Positions 55,038 to 63,827 of a stretch of 64,000 nt of DNA are shown in pieces (position 1 is the stretch's first letter; every line of letters starts with the position of its first letter). Where the stretch lies: assembly GCA_019114445.1 (NCBI GenBank), contig DXFL01000006.1, positions 267,903 to 331,902 on the forward strand. The letters run 5' to 3'. The translations under genes were made by a program, and so were the position numbers. Origin of the DNA: Candidatus Barnesiella excrementigallinarum. GTDB taxonomy: Bacteria > Bacteroidota > Bacteroidia > Bacteroidales > Barnesiellaceae. Below the pieces are notes generated by a model. The model searched no databases. It saw only the letters and a list, made by a program, of their open reading frames with translations, and was not told the DNA's origin.

Positions 55038-55604
55038 GTGTCACTATTCGCTCTTTTTGTTTTGGCAGTAGGATTGTGCATGGACAGCTTTGCCGTATCG
55101 TTGACATCGGGTGTCCTGTTAAAGCCTTTCACACTACCTCGTATTTTGAAAATAGCCGCTTTCATGGCCATTTTTCAAGGAGGGATGCCCCTTATCGGCT
55201 GGTTTTTGGGAATCGGATTCAAAAGCTATATCGAAGATTACGACCATTGGGTTGCATTCGGGGTCTTGCTTTTCTTAGGAGTCAAGATGATTTGGGAAGG
55301 TTGGCCCCGAAAAAATGAAGAGGCACCCTGCTGTATCGACCCGGCCGATACCCGCACCCTCGTGGGCTTGTCGCTGGCCACGAGTATCGACGCGCTGGCC
55401 GTGGGCATTTCGTTCGCCTTCCTCAATATGTCGATGATTGTTCCCACAATAGTCATTGCCGCAGTTACCTTCGCCTTCTCGATCGCGGGTATCTACATCG
55501 GCCGCCAGTTTGGCCGTCACATACACAACTATGCCGAAGTGCTGGGCGGTATCATCTTGATAGGCCTCGGCGTAAAAATTTTATTGGAACACCTCTATTT
55601 CTAA
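55038..55604 (+). CDS. mntP: Manganese efflux pump MntP
   Basis: 188 residues from a GTG at 55038. Six hydrophobic helices in two inverted repeats; the conserved acidic motifs are LCMDSFAVSL in the first helix and TSIDALAVGISFAF in the fourth, plus a cytoplasmic loop with CCIDPADT. MntP exports excess Mn(II). It is followed 6 bases later by apbE. The start at GTG is chosen because the membrane helix begins at once and no ATG precedes it after the promoter. Confidence 0.94.
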   Translation: MSLFALFVLAVGLCMDSFAVSLTSGVLLKPFTLPRILKIAAFMAIFQGGMPLIGWFLGIGFKSYIEDYDHWVAFGVLLFLGVKMIWEGWPRKNEEAPCCIDPADTRTLVGLSLATSIDALAVGISFAFLNMSMIVPTIVIAAVTFAFSIAGIYIGRQFGRHIHNYAEVLGGIILIGLGVKILLEHLYF

Positions 55605-55610
55605 ATCGAT

Positions 55611-56636
55611 ATGGACAGACGATACGGCCGCTCGTGGGGAGCGATAGTTTTATTTTTGGTGGCCTTTTTGGTAATTAGCGCCATACGCCGTTGCGATAGA
55701 GCGAGCTATCAATACGACGAAGGTATCATTTTCGGCACCTTTTACCACATCACCTACAAATCGTCGGCATCGCTGTCCGAAGAGATAAAACAACAACTGT
55801 TGCGATTCGATGCATCGCTCTCTCCATTCAACGACACGTCGCTCATCTCGCAGGTCAACCGCAACGAACCGGCCGCAACCGATCGCTGGTTCAAACGCGT
55901 ATTTACCGCATCACAACAGATATACCACCGTACCGAAGGGGCATTCGATCCCACCATCTCGCCGCTGGTAAACGCATGGGGATTCGGCTTCAAACAGGGA
56001 ATTATCCCCGATTCGGCACAGGTCGACAGCCTGCTCACCCATGTGGGTATGGATAAACTTTCGCTCGAAGGAGACCGGGTCATAAAAACCGACTCGGCCG
56101 TTACCCTCAACTTTTCGGCCATTGCCAAAGGATATGCCTGCGACGTAATCGGCGAACTGTTTGCCGACCACGGTATCGACAACTTTATGATAGAAATAGG
56201 CGGCGAAATATTGGCCCGTGGCAAGAATCCCGACGGAGAAGTCTGGCGAGTAGGAATAAACCGGCCTACCATTGCCGACGGCGAGGCCGGAACCATCGAA
56301 GAGATATTGCAGGTAACCGATGCCGGAGTAGCCACCTCGGGCAACTACCGCAACTACCGTATCGTCAACGGCAAACGCATTGCCCACACGATAGACCCCG
56401 TAACAGGCTATCCCGTACAACACTCCCTGCTGAGTGCCACCGTATTGGCACCCAATTGCATGACAGCCGACGCCTATGCCACCGCCTTTATGGTAATGGG
56501 ACTCGAACGCAGTCGGGCATTAGTCGATTCGCTGCCGGGAGTGGAGGCACTTTTCCTCTATCAAAACCCTACCGATACGGCTCAAATCGATTGCTGGGTG
56601 ACACCCGGAATGGAAAAACGGTTGTTGAACTTGTAA
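55611..56636 (+). CDS. apbE: FAD:protein FMN transferase
   Basis: 341 residues with one N-terminal membrane segment (about 9-28), no lipobox. The family features FGTFYHITYKS, FDPTISPLVNAWGFG, FSAIAKGYACDVIG, EIGGEILARGKNPDGEVWRVGI, and HTIDPVTGYPV followed by VLAPNCMTADAYATAFMVMG are present. ApbE attaches FMN covalently to Na+-translocating NQR/RNF subunits and other exported flavoproteins; substrates are outside this window. Probably one transcript with mntP and the next gene. Confidence 0.95.
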   Translation: MDRRYGRSWGAIVLFLVAFLVISAIRRCDRASYQYDEGIIFGTFYHITYKSSASLSEEIKQQLLRFDASLSPFNDTSLISQVNRNEPAATDRWFKRVFTASQQIYHRTEGAFDPTISPLVNAWGFGFKQGIIPDSAQVDSLLTHVGMDKLSLEGDRVIKTDSAVTLNFSAIAKGYACDVIGELFADHGIDNFMIEIGGEILARGKNPDGEVWRVGINRPTIADGEAGTIEEILQVTDAGVATSGNYRNYRIVNGKRIAHTIDPVTGYPVQHSLLSATVLAPNCMTADAYATAFMVMGLERSRALVDSLPGVEALFLYQNPTDTAQIDCWVTPGMEKRLLNL

Positions 56637-56643
56637 ATCTTAC

Positions 56644-57105
56644 ATGGTATCTATGAAACGATTTTGGCGCGAATTCCCGGCAATTCTTTTTCTCCTTTCC
56701 TCTTTTGCCGTAGCCTTTTGGATCATAGCTAACACTCCTGAAAATATTCCTTTGCACTTCAATGCTCAGGGCGAAATAGACCGTTGGGGCGAATCATGGA
56801 CCATTATCGGGCTTCCGCTCATTGCATTGGTCCTATACGGACTGCTCACTTTGATTCAACATCGACCCCAGTGGTGCAACTATCCGGTTAAGATAACCAA
56901 TGAGAACCGGGAGCAGGCCTACCGACAAATGTCGCGCATCATCTGCCATATCAAAAGTTTGGTGATTTGCCTCTTCCTCTATATCACATTGGGCGTGGCA
57001 CAGGTTGTGGAGATCAATATCTTCTTGATTTTGGCCTTTGCGTTTGCCATACCTTTTATTATCGTTACCGGCTGGTCGAAAATAAATTCAAAGACACCAC
57101 AATAA
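56644..57105 (+). CDS. Small membrane protein, DUF1648/SdpI-like
   Basis: 153 residues. Helices at about 12-28, 53-70, 102-121 and 124-140. The segment between helices 1 and 2, TPENIPLHFNAQGEIDRWGESW, is the DUF1648 signature (phrase NIPLHFNAQG). Proteins of this group include the SdpI immunity protein of Bacillus, but the shared domain does not prove immunity. Seven bases after apbE, so presumably cotranscribed. A downstream Met at 56653 could be the start. Confidence 0.82.
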   Translation: MVSMKRFWREFPAILFLLSSFAVAFWIIANTPENIPLHFNAQGEIDRWGESWTIIGLPLIALVLYGLLTLIQHRPQWCNYPVKITNENREQAYRQMSRIICHIKSLVICLFLYITLGVAQVVEINIFLILAFAFAIPFIIVTGWSKINSKTPQ

Positions 57106-57153
57106 CCGCCCGAATACAGATTCCAAACGTTTAAATAAAACGTTATCGCCGAT

Positions 57154-58200
57154 TTAGTTATGTTGTGTAAGGGTAATCTCACCGCTCAACGAGCAATTCA
57201 TATTCTCCTTAACCACTTTGGCCGGATAATCGTGCCCGAAGAGGAACATCAGTTTGGTCAACACCGCCTCGGTGGTACTGTCGTAACCGCTTACCACGCC
57301 AACATTTTCGAGTTTGCTACCCGTGCCATATCGGCTCATCTGCACAGTGCCACCCATACACTGGCTCACATTGACGATAACGACTCCCTTCTCTACCGCC
57401 TCTTTAAGCAAATCGAGGAACCACGGCTTGACCGGGGCATTGCCCGATCCGAATGTTTCGAGTACGACCCCTTTCAATCCCGGTATATTTAATATGGAAC
57501 GAACCGTCTGTTCCGAGATTCCGGGGAAAAGTTTCAACACCACGATGTTGGTATTCATCAGGTAGTGCGGCCGCAACGGTTTGCGCGAAGCCCGGGCTAT
57601 TTGGTTCTCGTCGTAATGGATATGCACGCCCACTTGCGCCAACGGAGGATAATTGGTCGAGACAAAAGCGTGGAAGCTCTCGGCACTTATCTTGGTAGTG
57701 CGGTTGCCCCGCAACAAATGGTTGCCAAAGAAAATACACACCTCGGGGACCAGCGGATCGCCGTTGGAATTTTTGGCCGCAGCGATTTCGATGGCTGTGA
57801 TGAGGTTCTCCTTTCCATCGGTACGGAGCATTCCTATGGGCAGTTGCGAACCGGTAAGGATAACGGGTTTATTGAGGTTTTCGAGCATGAAACTGAGGGC
57901 CGAAGCCGTATAGGACATGGTATCGGTCCCGTGCAAAACGACAAACCCGTCGAAAAGGTCGTAGTTGTCGGCAATAATATGTACCAGTTTTATCCACGAA
58001 TCGGGTTCGATCTCCGAAGAGTCGATAGGCGGTTCGAATTGCACGGTCGAAATAGAGAAACCGAGCTGTCGCAGTTCGGGAACTTTATCGAGCAGGTGAT
58101 GGAAGTTAAAGGGTTCAAGACTTCCCGTCTTGCTATTTTCAACCATCCCGATAGTTCCACCGGTGTAAATAATAAGAACCGATGTGATATTTTCAGACAT
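57154..58200 (-). CDS. ansA: Type I L-asparaginase
   Basis: 348 residues from the ATG at 58200; the longer open frame is broken by the promoter and gives a poor hydrophobic extension. Catalytic threonines are in YTGGTIGMVE (residue about 14) and VLHGTDTMSYTASAL (about 92), with Lys in the family position TGSQLPIGMLRTDGKEN. No signal peptide, so it is cytosolic, converting asparagine to aspartate and ammonia. Next to the aspartate-using thr operon, a plausible but unproven supply link. Confidence 0.94.
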   Translation of the reverse strand: MSENITSVLIIYTGGTIGMVENSKTGSLEPFNFHHLLDKVPELRQLGFSISTVQFEPPIDSSEIEPDSWIKLVHIIADNYDLFDGFVVLHGTDTMSYTASALSFMLENLNKPVILTGSQLPIGMLRTDGKENLITAIEIAAAKNSNGDPLVPEVCIFFGNHLLRGNRTTKISAESFHAFVSTNYPPLAQVGVHIHYDENQIARASRKPLRPHYLMNTNIVVLKLFPGISEQTVRSILNIPGLKGVVLETFGSGNAPVKPWFLDLLKEAVEKGVVIVNVSQCMGGTVQMSRYGTGSKLENVGVVSGYDSTTEAVLTKLMFLFGHDYPAKVVKENMNCSLSGEITLTQHN

Positions 58201-58290
58201 ACGCAATGGATTTTCCTTAAAAAAATAGTACAGGCAGAGGCGAAAAACCGAAAAGGCAAAACCAATCACCCTGCGCTCTGTTTTGCTGTA

Positions 58291-58298
58291 CAAAAATA
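58291..58298 (-). promoter_or_regulatory. Promoter -7 element of ansA
   Basis: Minus-strand TATTTTTG, start near 58284, leader about 84 bases. The spacer from here to the thr promoter (58299-58470) is AT-rich and shows nothing else. Confidence 0.5.
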
Positions 58299-58470
58299 GT
58301 AATTTAGAAAATAAAAATATCATTTTGCCGATAAAAATATTTGCAACCAGCAGTTACAACGCAGTTTTAATAGCAAAAAGATATTTTCAAATTGCCGCAT
58401 AAAACCCACCATGAAATATAAATTTGTAAAAGAACAGAAGCATTAATAAATCATTTTGTGATTATTTTAG

Positions 58471-58498
58471 TTGAAAGTCAAAAAAAAGATTACTTTTG
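58471..58498 (+). promoter_or_regulatory. Upstream promoter of the threonine operon
   Basis: TTG at 58471-58473 and TACTTTTG at 58491-58498 with a 17-base gap, slightly short. Expected start near 58505, so a leader of about 280 bases before thrA includes the leader peptide and hairpins. Confidence 0.6.
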
Positions 58499-58570
58499 CA
58501 CAATGGAATTTGTTTTTTCGAAAACCAACAGTAAGTTTTTACCGGTACCAATCCTACAAAATCCTACCGT

Positions 58571-58657
58571 ATGAAAAAGCACAAAGCGATGACACTCAAA
58601 CGTTACTACACCTACACCCTTTGTAACGGTGTTACAGCAACGACAACCACCCCTTAG
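58571..58657 (+). CDS. thrL: Threonine operon leader peptide, 28 aa
   Basis: A short open frame of 28 codons and a TAG stop, beginning MKKHKAMTLKRY. Eight of the residues are threonine, and five of them fall in the last seven codons before the final Pro (reading TATTTTP). It lies between the operon promoter and thrA, and its stop overlaps the first arm of a GC-rich hairpin. This is the layout of transcription attenuators where ribosome stalling at threonine codons stops terminator formation. It is too short for automated gene calls and was found by reading the leader. Confidence 0.8.
   Translation: MKKHKAMTLKRYYTYTLCNGVTATTTTP
58622..58636 (+). promoter_or_regulatory. Perfect hairpin inside the leader peptide gene
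   Basis: TGTAAC and GTTACA form a six-pair stem with a GGT loop, just upstream of the threonine run. Possible pause or alternative structure. Confidence 0.45.
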
Positions 58658-58675
58658 GGGGGAGGACGCTTTTTC
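58647..58675 (+). terminator. Candidate attenuator terminator of the threonine operon
   Basis: CC-A-CCCC pairs with GGGG-A-GG around TTAGG, followed four bases later by five T. The segment GCTTTTTC at 58668-58675 is also perfectly complementary to GAAAAAGC at 58573-58580 in the beginning of the leader peptide gene, giving an alternative pairing that would use up the T-run. Confidence 0.6.
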
Positions 58676-58722
58676 TTATACTCGATTTACCGCTATGCGG
58701 TACAGCTATAAATTAAGTTTTG

Positions 58723-58730
58723 TAACTTTG
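58723..58730 (+). promoter_or_regulatory. Second promoter-like element between attenuator and thrA
   Basis: TAACTTTG, a full TAnnTTTG match, with start near 58737 and a leader of about 50 bases to thrA. Used alone it would bypass attenuation. No clear -33 box was seen. Confidence 0.45.
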
Positions 58731-58787
58731 TATAGCTCTCCCTGCCCTAAATTGCAAGGAGAGCAGGACCGATAGAATTATACAAAT

Positions 58788-61223
58788 ATGAAAGTATTGA
58801 AATTCGGAGGGACATCGGTAGGCTCGGTAGCGAGTATGTCGAATGTCAAACAAATAGTTGAAAATTGCCAAGAGCCTGTCATTGTCGTTGTATCGGCTTT
58901 GGGAGGCATAACCGACCAACTCATCGAAACCGCAAAAATCGCCGCAGAGGGTGGGTGTGCCTATGAAAATCGATTCCAAGCGATTGTCGAACGACATATT
59001 GTCATGGTACACGAAGCCGTTGCCTCCGACAGACAGGCCGAATTGCTGGAACTCATAAAACCGCTGCTCGACGAGTTGGGCAATATATTCAAAGGGGTTT
59101 CACTCATCAAAGACCTCTCGGTAAAAACCCTCGACACAATCGTAAGCTACGGCGAACGGCTTTCGTCGTTGATTGTCAGCCGGGTCATCGAAGGGGCCGT
59201 TCATTACGATTCCCGCTTTTTTATCAAAACCCGGGTACAATTCGGCAAACATATTGTCGATTTCGACGAAACCAACAGACTGGTCAAACGATATTTTTCC
59301 GAACTACCTCGTGTAACCGTCGTACCGGGATTCATCGCCTCGGACAAAAACACCGGCGACGTCACCAATTTAGGACGGGGAGGATCGGACTACACCGCTT
59401 CGATTTTAGCCACGGCGCTCCGTGCTTCGCAACTCGAAATATGGACCGACGTCGATGGGTTCATGACGGCCGATCCCCGGGTAATCAATACGGCCTATGT
59501 CATCGAAAAACTATCGTTCATCGAGGCTATGGAGCTTTGCAACTTCGGGGCGAAGGTCATCTATCCCCCCACCATCTACCCGGTATTTCACGAGAACATA
59601 CCTATTCTCATCAAAAACACCTTCAACCCATCGGCACCCGGCACCCTCATATCGGAAGACAATTCGCACACCGAAGGAAAGGCCATCAAGGGAATCTCGT
59701 CGATCAACGACACTTGCCTCATCACCCTTTCGGGCATGGGTATGGTTGGTGTCATCGGTATCAATTCGCGCATATTCTACCGGCTGGCCAAGTCGGGGAT
59801 TAGCGTATTCTTGGTCTCGCAAGCTTCATCGGAAAACAACACCACCTTTGCCGTACGTAACGCCGACGCCGATTTGGCCGTAAAAGTTCTCCGCGAAGAG
59901 TTCAAGGAAGAGATGACAACCGGCGAAATAAGCGCCATCGAGGCCGAAAAAGATTTGGCCACGGTAGCCATCGTGGGCGAAAACATGAAACATACGCCCG
60001 GCATTGCAGGTAAACTGTTTAATGTATTGGGCCGAAACGGTATCAATGTAATCGCCTGTGCTCAGGGTGCATCGGAGACCAACATCTCGTTCGTTATCGC
60101 CCTCGGCAGTCTGCGTAAAGCGCTCAACGTCATACACGACTCGTTCTTCCTTTCCGAATCGCAAGTGCTCAACCTCTTCGTCGCAGGTGTGGGAACCGTG
60201 GGGAAAGACCTGTTGCGTCAAATCTGTAAACAGCAGCAACGCCTGCTCGAAACGAAAGCCTTACAGTTGAGGCTGGTAGGAATAGCCAATTCGCGCAAAT
60301 GCCTGTTCGACCGCGAAGGTATCGACATCGAACACTATCAAGAATTGCTCGACCGCTCCGAGATGAAGGCATCGCCCGAAAAGATACGGGACGAAATCTT
60401 CAAAATGAATATCTTCAACTCGGTCTTTGTCGATTGCACCGCCAGCGCCGAGATAGCAGCCCTCTACAAAACATTGCTCGACCACAACATCTCGGTCGTA
60501 GCCTCGAACAAGATAGGGGCATCGGGCTCGTACGACTCTTACCGGGAGTTGAAACAAACCGCCCGCAAGCGCGATGTAAAATACCTGTTCGAAACCAACG
60601 TAGGGGCCGGGCTACCCATTATCAACACCATCAACAACCTCATCAACAGCGGCGATAAAATACTTAAAATCGAAGCCGTCGTATCGGGCACACTCAACTA
60701 TATATTCAATGTGGTGAGCGCCGAGGTCCCGTTGAGCCAAGCCGTGCGCATGGCGAAGGAGGCCGGATACAGCGAGCCCGACCCGCGTATCGACTTGTGC
60801 GGACAAGACGTAATCCGCAAACTGGTAATTTTGGCCCGCGAAGCCGGATACCGGGTGGAACAGGCCGACGTGCGTAAAAACCTTTTCATTCCCGAATCTT
60901 ATTTCGAAGGTTCCCTCGACGATTTTTGGGCAAAGATTCCGCACTACGATGCCGACTTCGAACAATATCGCCGGCAAGTGGCCGATCGAGGCAAAGTACT
61001 GCGGTTTGTCGCCACGCTCGATCACGGTGATGTTGAAGTCGGGTTACAGGAAATCGATCCGGCTCACCCCTTCTACCACCTCGAAGGGAGCAACAACGTA
61101 ATTATGTTTACCACCGACCGGTATCGCGAATACCCGATGGTAATCAAAGGGTACGGCGCCGGCGCCGAAGTGACCGCAGCCGGTGTCTTTGCCGATATTA
61201 TAGGAATTGCCAACATTCGATAA
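58788..61223 (+). CDS. thrA: Bifunctional aspartate kinase / homoserine dehydrogenase
   Basis: 811 residues, catalysing the first and third steps toward homoserine. N-terminal kinase (about 1-290) with KFGGTSVGS and LGRGGSDYTASILA, central ACT regulatory domains (about 310-460, ITLSGMGMVGVIGI and VAIVGENMKHTPGIAGKLF), then homoserine dehydrogenase (about 465-811) with FVAGVGTVGKDLLRQI for NAD(P) binding and VVSGTLNYIFN and EAGYSEPDPRIDLCGQDV. The ACT layout is that of threonine-inhibited enzymes. First structural gene after the leader. Confidence 0.96.
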   Translation: MKVLKFGGTSVGSVASMSNVKQIVENCQEPVIVVVSALGGITDQLIETAKIAAEGGCAYENRFQAIVERHIVMVHEAVASDRQAELLELIKPLLDELGNIFKGVSLIKDLSVKTLDTIVSYGERLSSLIVSRVIEGAVHYDSRFFIKTRVQFGKHIVDFDETNRLVKRYFSELPRVTVVPGFIASDKNTGDVTNLGRGGSDYTASILATALRASQLEIWTDVDGFMTADPRVINTAYVIEKLSFIEAMELCNFGAKVIYPPTIYPVFHENIPILIKNTFNPSAPGTLISEDNSHTEGKAIKGISSINDTCLITLSGMGMVGVIGINSRIFYRLAKSGISVFLVSQASSENNTTFAVRNADADLAVKVLREEFKEEMTTGEISAIEAEKDLATVAIVGENMKHTPGIAGKLFNVLGRNGINVIACAQGASETNISFVIALGSLRKALNVIHDSFFLSESQVLNLFVAGVGTVGKDLLRQICKQQQRLLETKALQLRLVGIANSRKCLFDREGIDIEHYQELLDRSEMKASPEKIRDEIFKMNIFNSVFVDCTASAEIAALYKTLLDHNISVVASNKIGASGSYDSYRELKQTARKRDVKYLFETNVGAGLPIINTINNLINSGDKILKIEAVVSGTLNYIFNVVSAEVPLSQAVRMAKEAGYSEPDPRIDLCGQDVIRKLVILAREAGYRVEQADVRKNLFIPESYFEGSLDDFWAKIPHYDADFEQYRRQVADRGKVLRFVATLDHGDVEVGLQEIDPAHPFYHLEGSNNVIMFTTDRYREYPMVIKGYGAGAEVTAAGVFADIIGIANIR

Positions 61224-61236
61224 TTAAATTTGACCG

Positions 61237-62445
61237 ATGAAACACATCATAGTTTTAGGAGACGGAATGGCCGACGAGCCTATCGAACAACTGGGTGGAC
61301 GCACCCCCCTGCAAGCTGCCGATACTCCCGCCATGGATTGGCTGGCCGCTCACGGCCGCTGCGGAATGCTGAAAACAGTCCCCGAAGGGTATCACCCGGG
61401 GAGCGAAATCGCCAACTTGGCCGTACTGGGTTACGACCTCGACCGGGTATTCGAAGGGAGAGGCTCATTGGAAGCGGCCAGTATGGGTATAGAGATCGAG
61501 CCGGACGAGATGGCCATGCGCTGCAACATCATCTGCATTGAAAACGGGCTTATCAAAAACCACTCGGCCGGTCACATCACCACGGCCGAGGCCGCCGAAT
61601 TGATCGACTTTTTACAAAAACAACTGGGGGGTACCGACGCCAATTTCTACCGGGGGGTATCCTATCGCCATCTGCTTAAACTCAAAGGGGGCGACAAACG
61701 AATCGATTGCACCCCTCCCCACGATGTCCCCGGCACCCCATTCCGCGATGTAATGGTTCGTCCGCTCGTTCCCGAAGCTGCCGCTACCGCAACCCGGTTG
61801 AACGAACTCATTCTGCGTTCGCAACAAATATTACCGTCGCACCCCATCAACCTGCGGCGCGTATCCGAAGGAAAAGATCCGGCCAACAGCATTTGGCCGT
61901 GGTCGCCCGGATACAAGCCCCGTATGGAAACCCTCGCGCAACGATACGGAATAAAAAGCGGGGTGGTCATTTCGGCCGTCGACCTTATTCGAGGCATAGG
62001 CGTATACGCCGGCCTTCGCCCCATCGAAGTGGAAGGAGCAACGGGACTTTACGATACCAATTACGAAGGAAAAGTTCAGGCCGCAATTAATGCGTTACAT
62101 TCGCACGATTTTGTATATTTGCATATCGAAGCCAGTGACGAGGCCGGACACGAAGGCGATGTAAATTTGAAGGTGCGAACCATCGAAAACCTCGACCATC
62201 GCGTCTTGCAACCGCTCATCGAGGCCGTAGCCCAAATGGAGGAACCGGTGGCAATAGGCCTATTGCCCGACCACCCCACCCCTTGCCGGGTACGTACTCA
62301 TACGGCGGCACCGGTACCGTTCGTAATCTACAACCCCACCGCCAATCCCGACGGGGTGACACGTTACGACGAGTTCTCCACTGCCGAAGGCGCTTTCGGG
62401 TCACTGGCCGGCGAACAATTTATGGAAGCATTCTTTCGAGAATAA
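61237..62445 (+). CDS. Phosphoglycerate-mutase-like homoserine kinase (ThrB2 type)
   Basis: 402 residues related to cofactor-independent (archaeal-type) phosphoglycerate mutases. The metal and nucleophile segments are VLGDGMADEPIEQLGGRTPLQ, GSEIANLAVLGYDL with Ser, and HIEASDEAGHEGD. No GHMP-type thrB is in the operon, and a homologue in B. thetaiotaomicron at the same place was shown genetically to supply homoserine kinase activity (ThrB2). By synteny this gene makes O-phosphohomoserine between thrA and thrC; mutase activity is the annotation a simple homology search would give. Confidence 0.85.
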   Translation: MKHIIVLGDGMADEPIEQLGGRTPLQAADTPAMDWLAAHGRCGMLKTVPEGYHPGSEIANLAVLGYDLDRVFEGRGSLEAASMGIEIEPDEMAMRCNIICIENGLIKNHSAGHITTAEAAELIDFLQKQLGGTDANFYRGVSYRHLLKLKGGDKRIDCTPPHDVPGTPFRDVMVRPLVPEAAATATRLNELILRSQQILPSHPINLRRVSEGKDPANSIWPWSPGYKPRMETLAQRYGIKSGVVISAVDLIRGIGVYAGLRPIEVEGATGLYDTNYEGKVQAAINALHSHDFVYLHIEASDEAGHEGDVNLKVRTIENLDHRVLQPLIEAVAQMEEPVAIGLLPDHPTPCRVRTHTAAPVPFVIYNPTANPDGVTRYDEFSTAEGAFGSLAGEQFMEAFFRE

Positions 62446-62458
62446 AAGATACAGAATC

Positions 62459-63763
62459 ATGGAATTTTACAGTACGAATAAACAAACTCAGCCGGTATCC
62501 CTCCACGACGCAGTCGTAAAAGGTCTGGCAGCCGACCGAGGGCTCTTCATGCCCGAAGTCATTCGCCGGTTCCCCCCGGCTTTTTACCAAAACATGAAAG
62601 AGATGTCCTTGCGCGAGATCTCTTTTGTCGTAGCCGAAGCCTTCTTCGGCGAAGAGATAGAGGCCGATAAACTGAAAGAGATCGTTTACGATGCGCTCAA
62701 CTTCGATATCCCTTTGATTCCGATAGCCGAAAACCGGTACTGTTTAGAACTTTTCCACGGACCTACACTCGCCTTCAAAGATGTAGGCGCACGATTCATG
62801 GCTCGGGTACTTGCCTATTTCAACCAACAGGAAAAACGGCAAGTCAATGTATTGGTAGCCACCTCGGGCGACACCGGCAGTGCCGTGGCAAACGGATTTT
62901 TAGATGTACCCGGTGTGAAAGTCTTTGTACTCTATCCGCAGGGGAAAGTCAGCGAGATACAGGAAAAACAGTTTACAACCCTCGGGCACAATATCACGGC
63001 GCTCGAAGTGAGCGGAACTTTCGACGACTGTCAGGCTTTGGTAAAAAGCGCCTTTATGGATAAAGAGTTGAACGAAAAACTCTACCTCACCTCGGCCAAC
63101 TCTATCAACGTAGCCCGATTCCTGCCCCAAGCATTCTACTATTTTTATGCCTATGCACAATTGTGCGGCATGGTGGAAAACCCCGAACAGGTAGTATTCA
63201 GCGTACCCAGTGGCAATTTCGGGAACATTACCGCCGGATTGATTGCCAAACGCATGGGGCTGCCCGTCAAACGCTTTATTGCCGCCAACAACCGCAACGA
63301 TGTCTTTTTGCAATATTTGCGTACAGGAGCCTATACACCCCGTCCCTCGGTAGCCACCATTGCCAATGCCATGGACGTGGGCGATCCCAGCAACTTTGCC
63401 CGCATACTCGACCTGTACGGACATTCTCACGAAGCCATTTGCGCCGACATAAGCGGTGTAAGCTATACCGACGAAGAGATTCGCCAGACCATGCGGAAAA
63501 CATTCCGCAACGAACAATATCTGCTCGATCCTCATGGAGCTTGCGGGTATCAAGCCCTTATCGACGGATTAAAGCCCGGCGAGATAGGTATCTGCCTCGA
63601 AACAGCCCACCCCGCAAAATTCCGGGAAACTGTCAACTCGACCATCGGCGAATCGATTCCTATCCCCGAAAAATTGCAAGCCTTCATGCAAGGCGAAAAA
63701 CAAAGTATTTTCACGCCGGTTGCGTTCAACGCTTTCAAGCATTTCCTGCTTAACCAGCAGTAA
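62459..63763 (+). CDS. thrC: Threonine synthase
   Basis: 434-residue PLP-dependent enzyme converting O-phosphohomoserine to threonine. The PLP lysine is in FHGPTLAFKDVGARFM (about residue 108); VATSGDTGSAVANGF binds the phosphate and VFSVPSGNFGNITAGLIAKRMG the cofactor. The N-terminal MEFYSTNKQTQPVSLHDAV is typical of the bacterial class. Last gene of the operon, 13 bases after the kinase gene, ending in a long hairpin. Confidence 0.96.
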   Translation: MEFYSTNKQTQPVSLHDAVVKGLAADRGLFMPEVIRRFPPAFYQNMKEMSLREISFVVAEAFFGEEIEADKLKEIVYDALNFDIPLIPIAENRYCLELFHGPTLAFKDVGARFMARVLAYFNQQEKRQVNVLVATSGDTGSAVANGFLDVPGVKVFVLYPQGKVSEIQEKQFTTLGHNITALEVSGTFDDCQALVKSAFMDKELNEKLYLTSANSINVARFLPQAFYYFYAYAQLCGMVENPEQVVFSVPSGNFGNITAGLIAKRMGLPVKRFIAANNRNDVFLQYLRTGAYTPRPSVATIANAMDVGDPSNFARILDLYGHSHEAICADISGVSYTDEEIRQTMRKTFRNEQYLLDPHGACGYQALIDGLKPGEIGICLETAHPAKFRETVNSTIGESIPIPEKLQAFMQGEKQSIFTPVAFNAFKHFLLNQQ

Positions 63764-63785
63764 ACAAAACCATTACAAGATAAAA

Positions 63786-63827
63786 CGATAGGGCAGAAGC
63801 GATTTAACACACACTTCTGCCCTATCG
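63786..63827 (+). terminator. Hairpin terminating the threonine operon
   Basis: Perfect 14-base stem, arms 63786-63799 and 63814-63827, loop 14 bases. No T-run follows directly, so termination efficiency is uncertain. The last 170 bases of the window hold no gene; only AT-rich sequence is seen. Confidence 0.7.
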
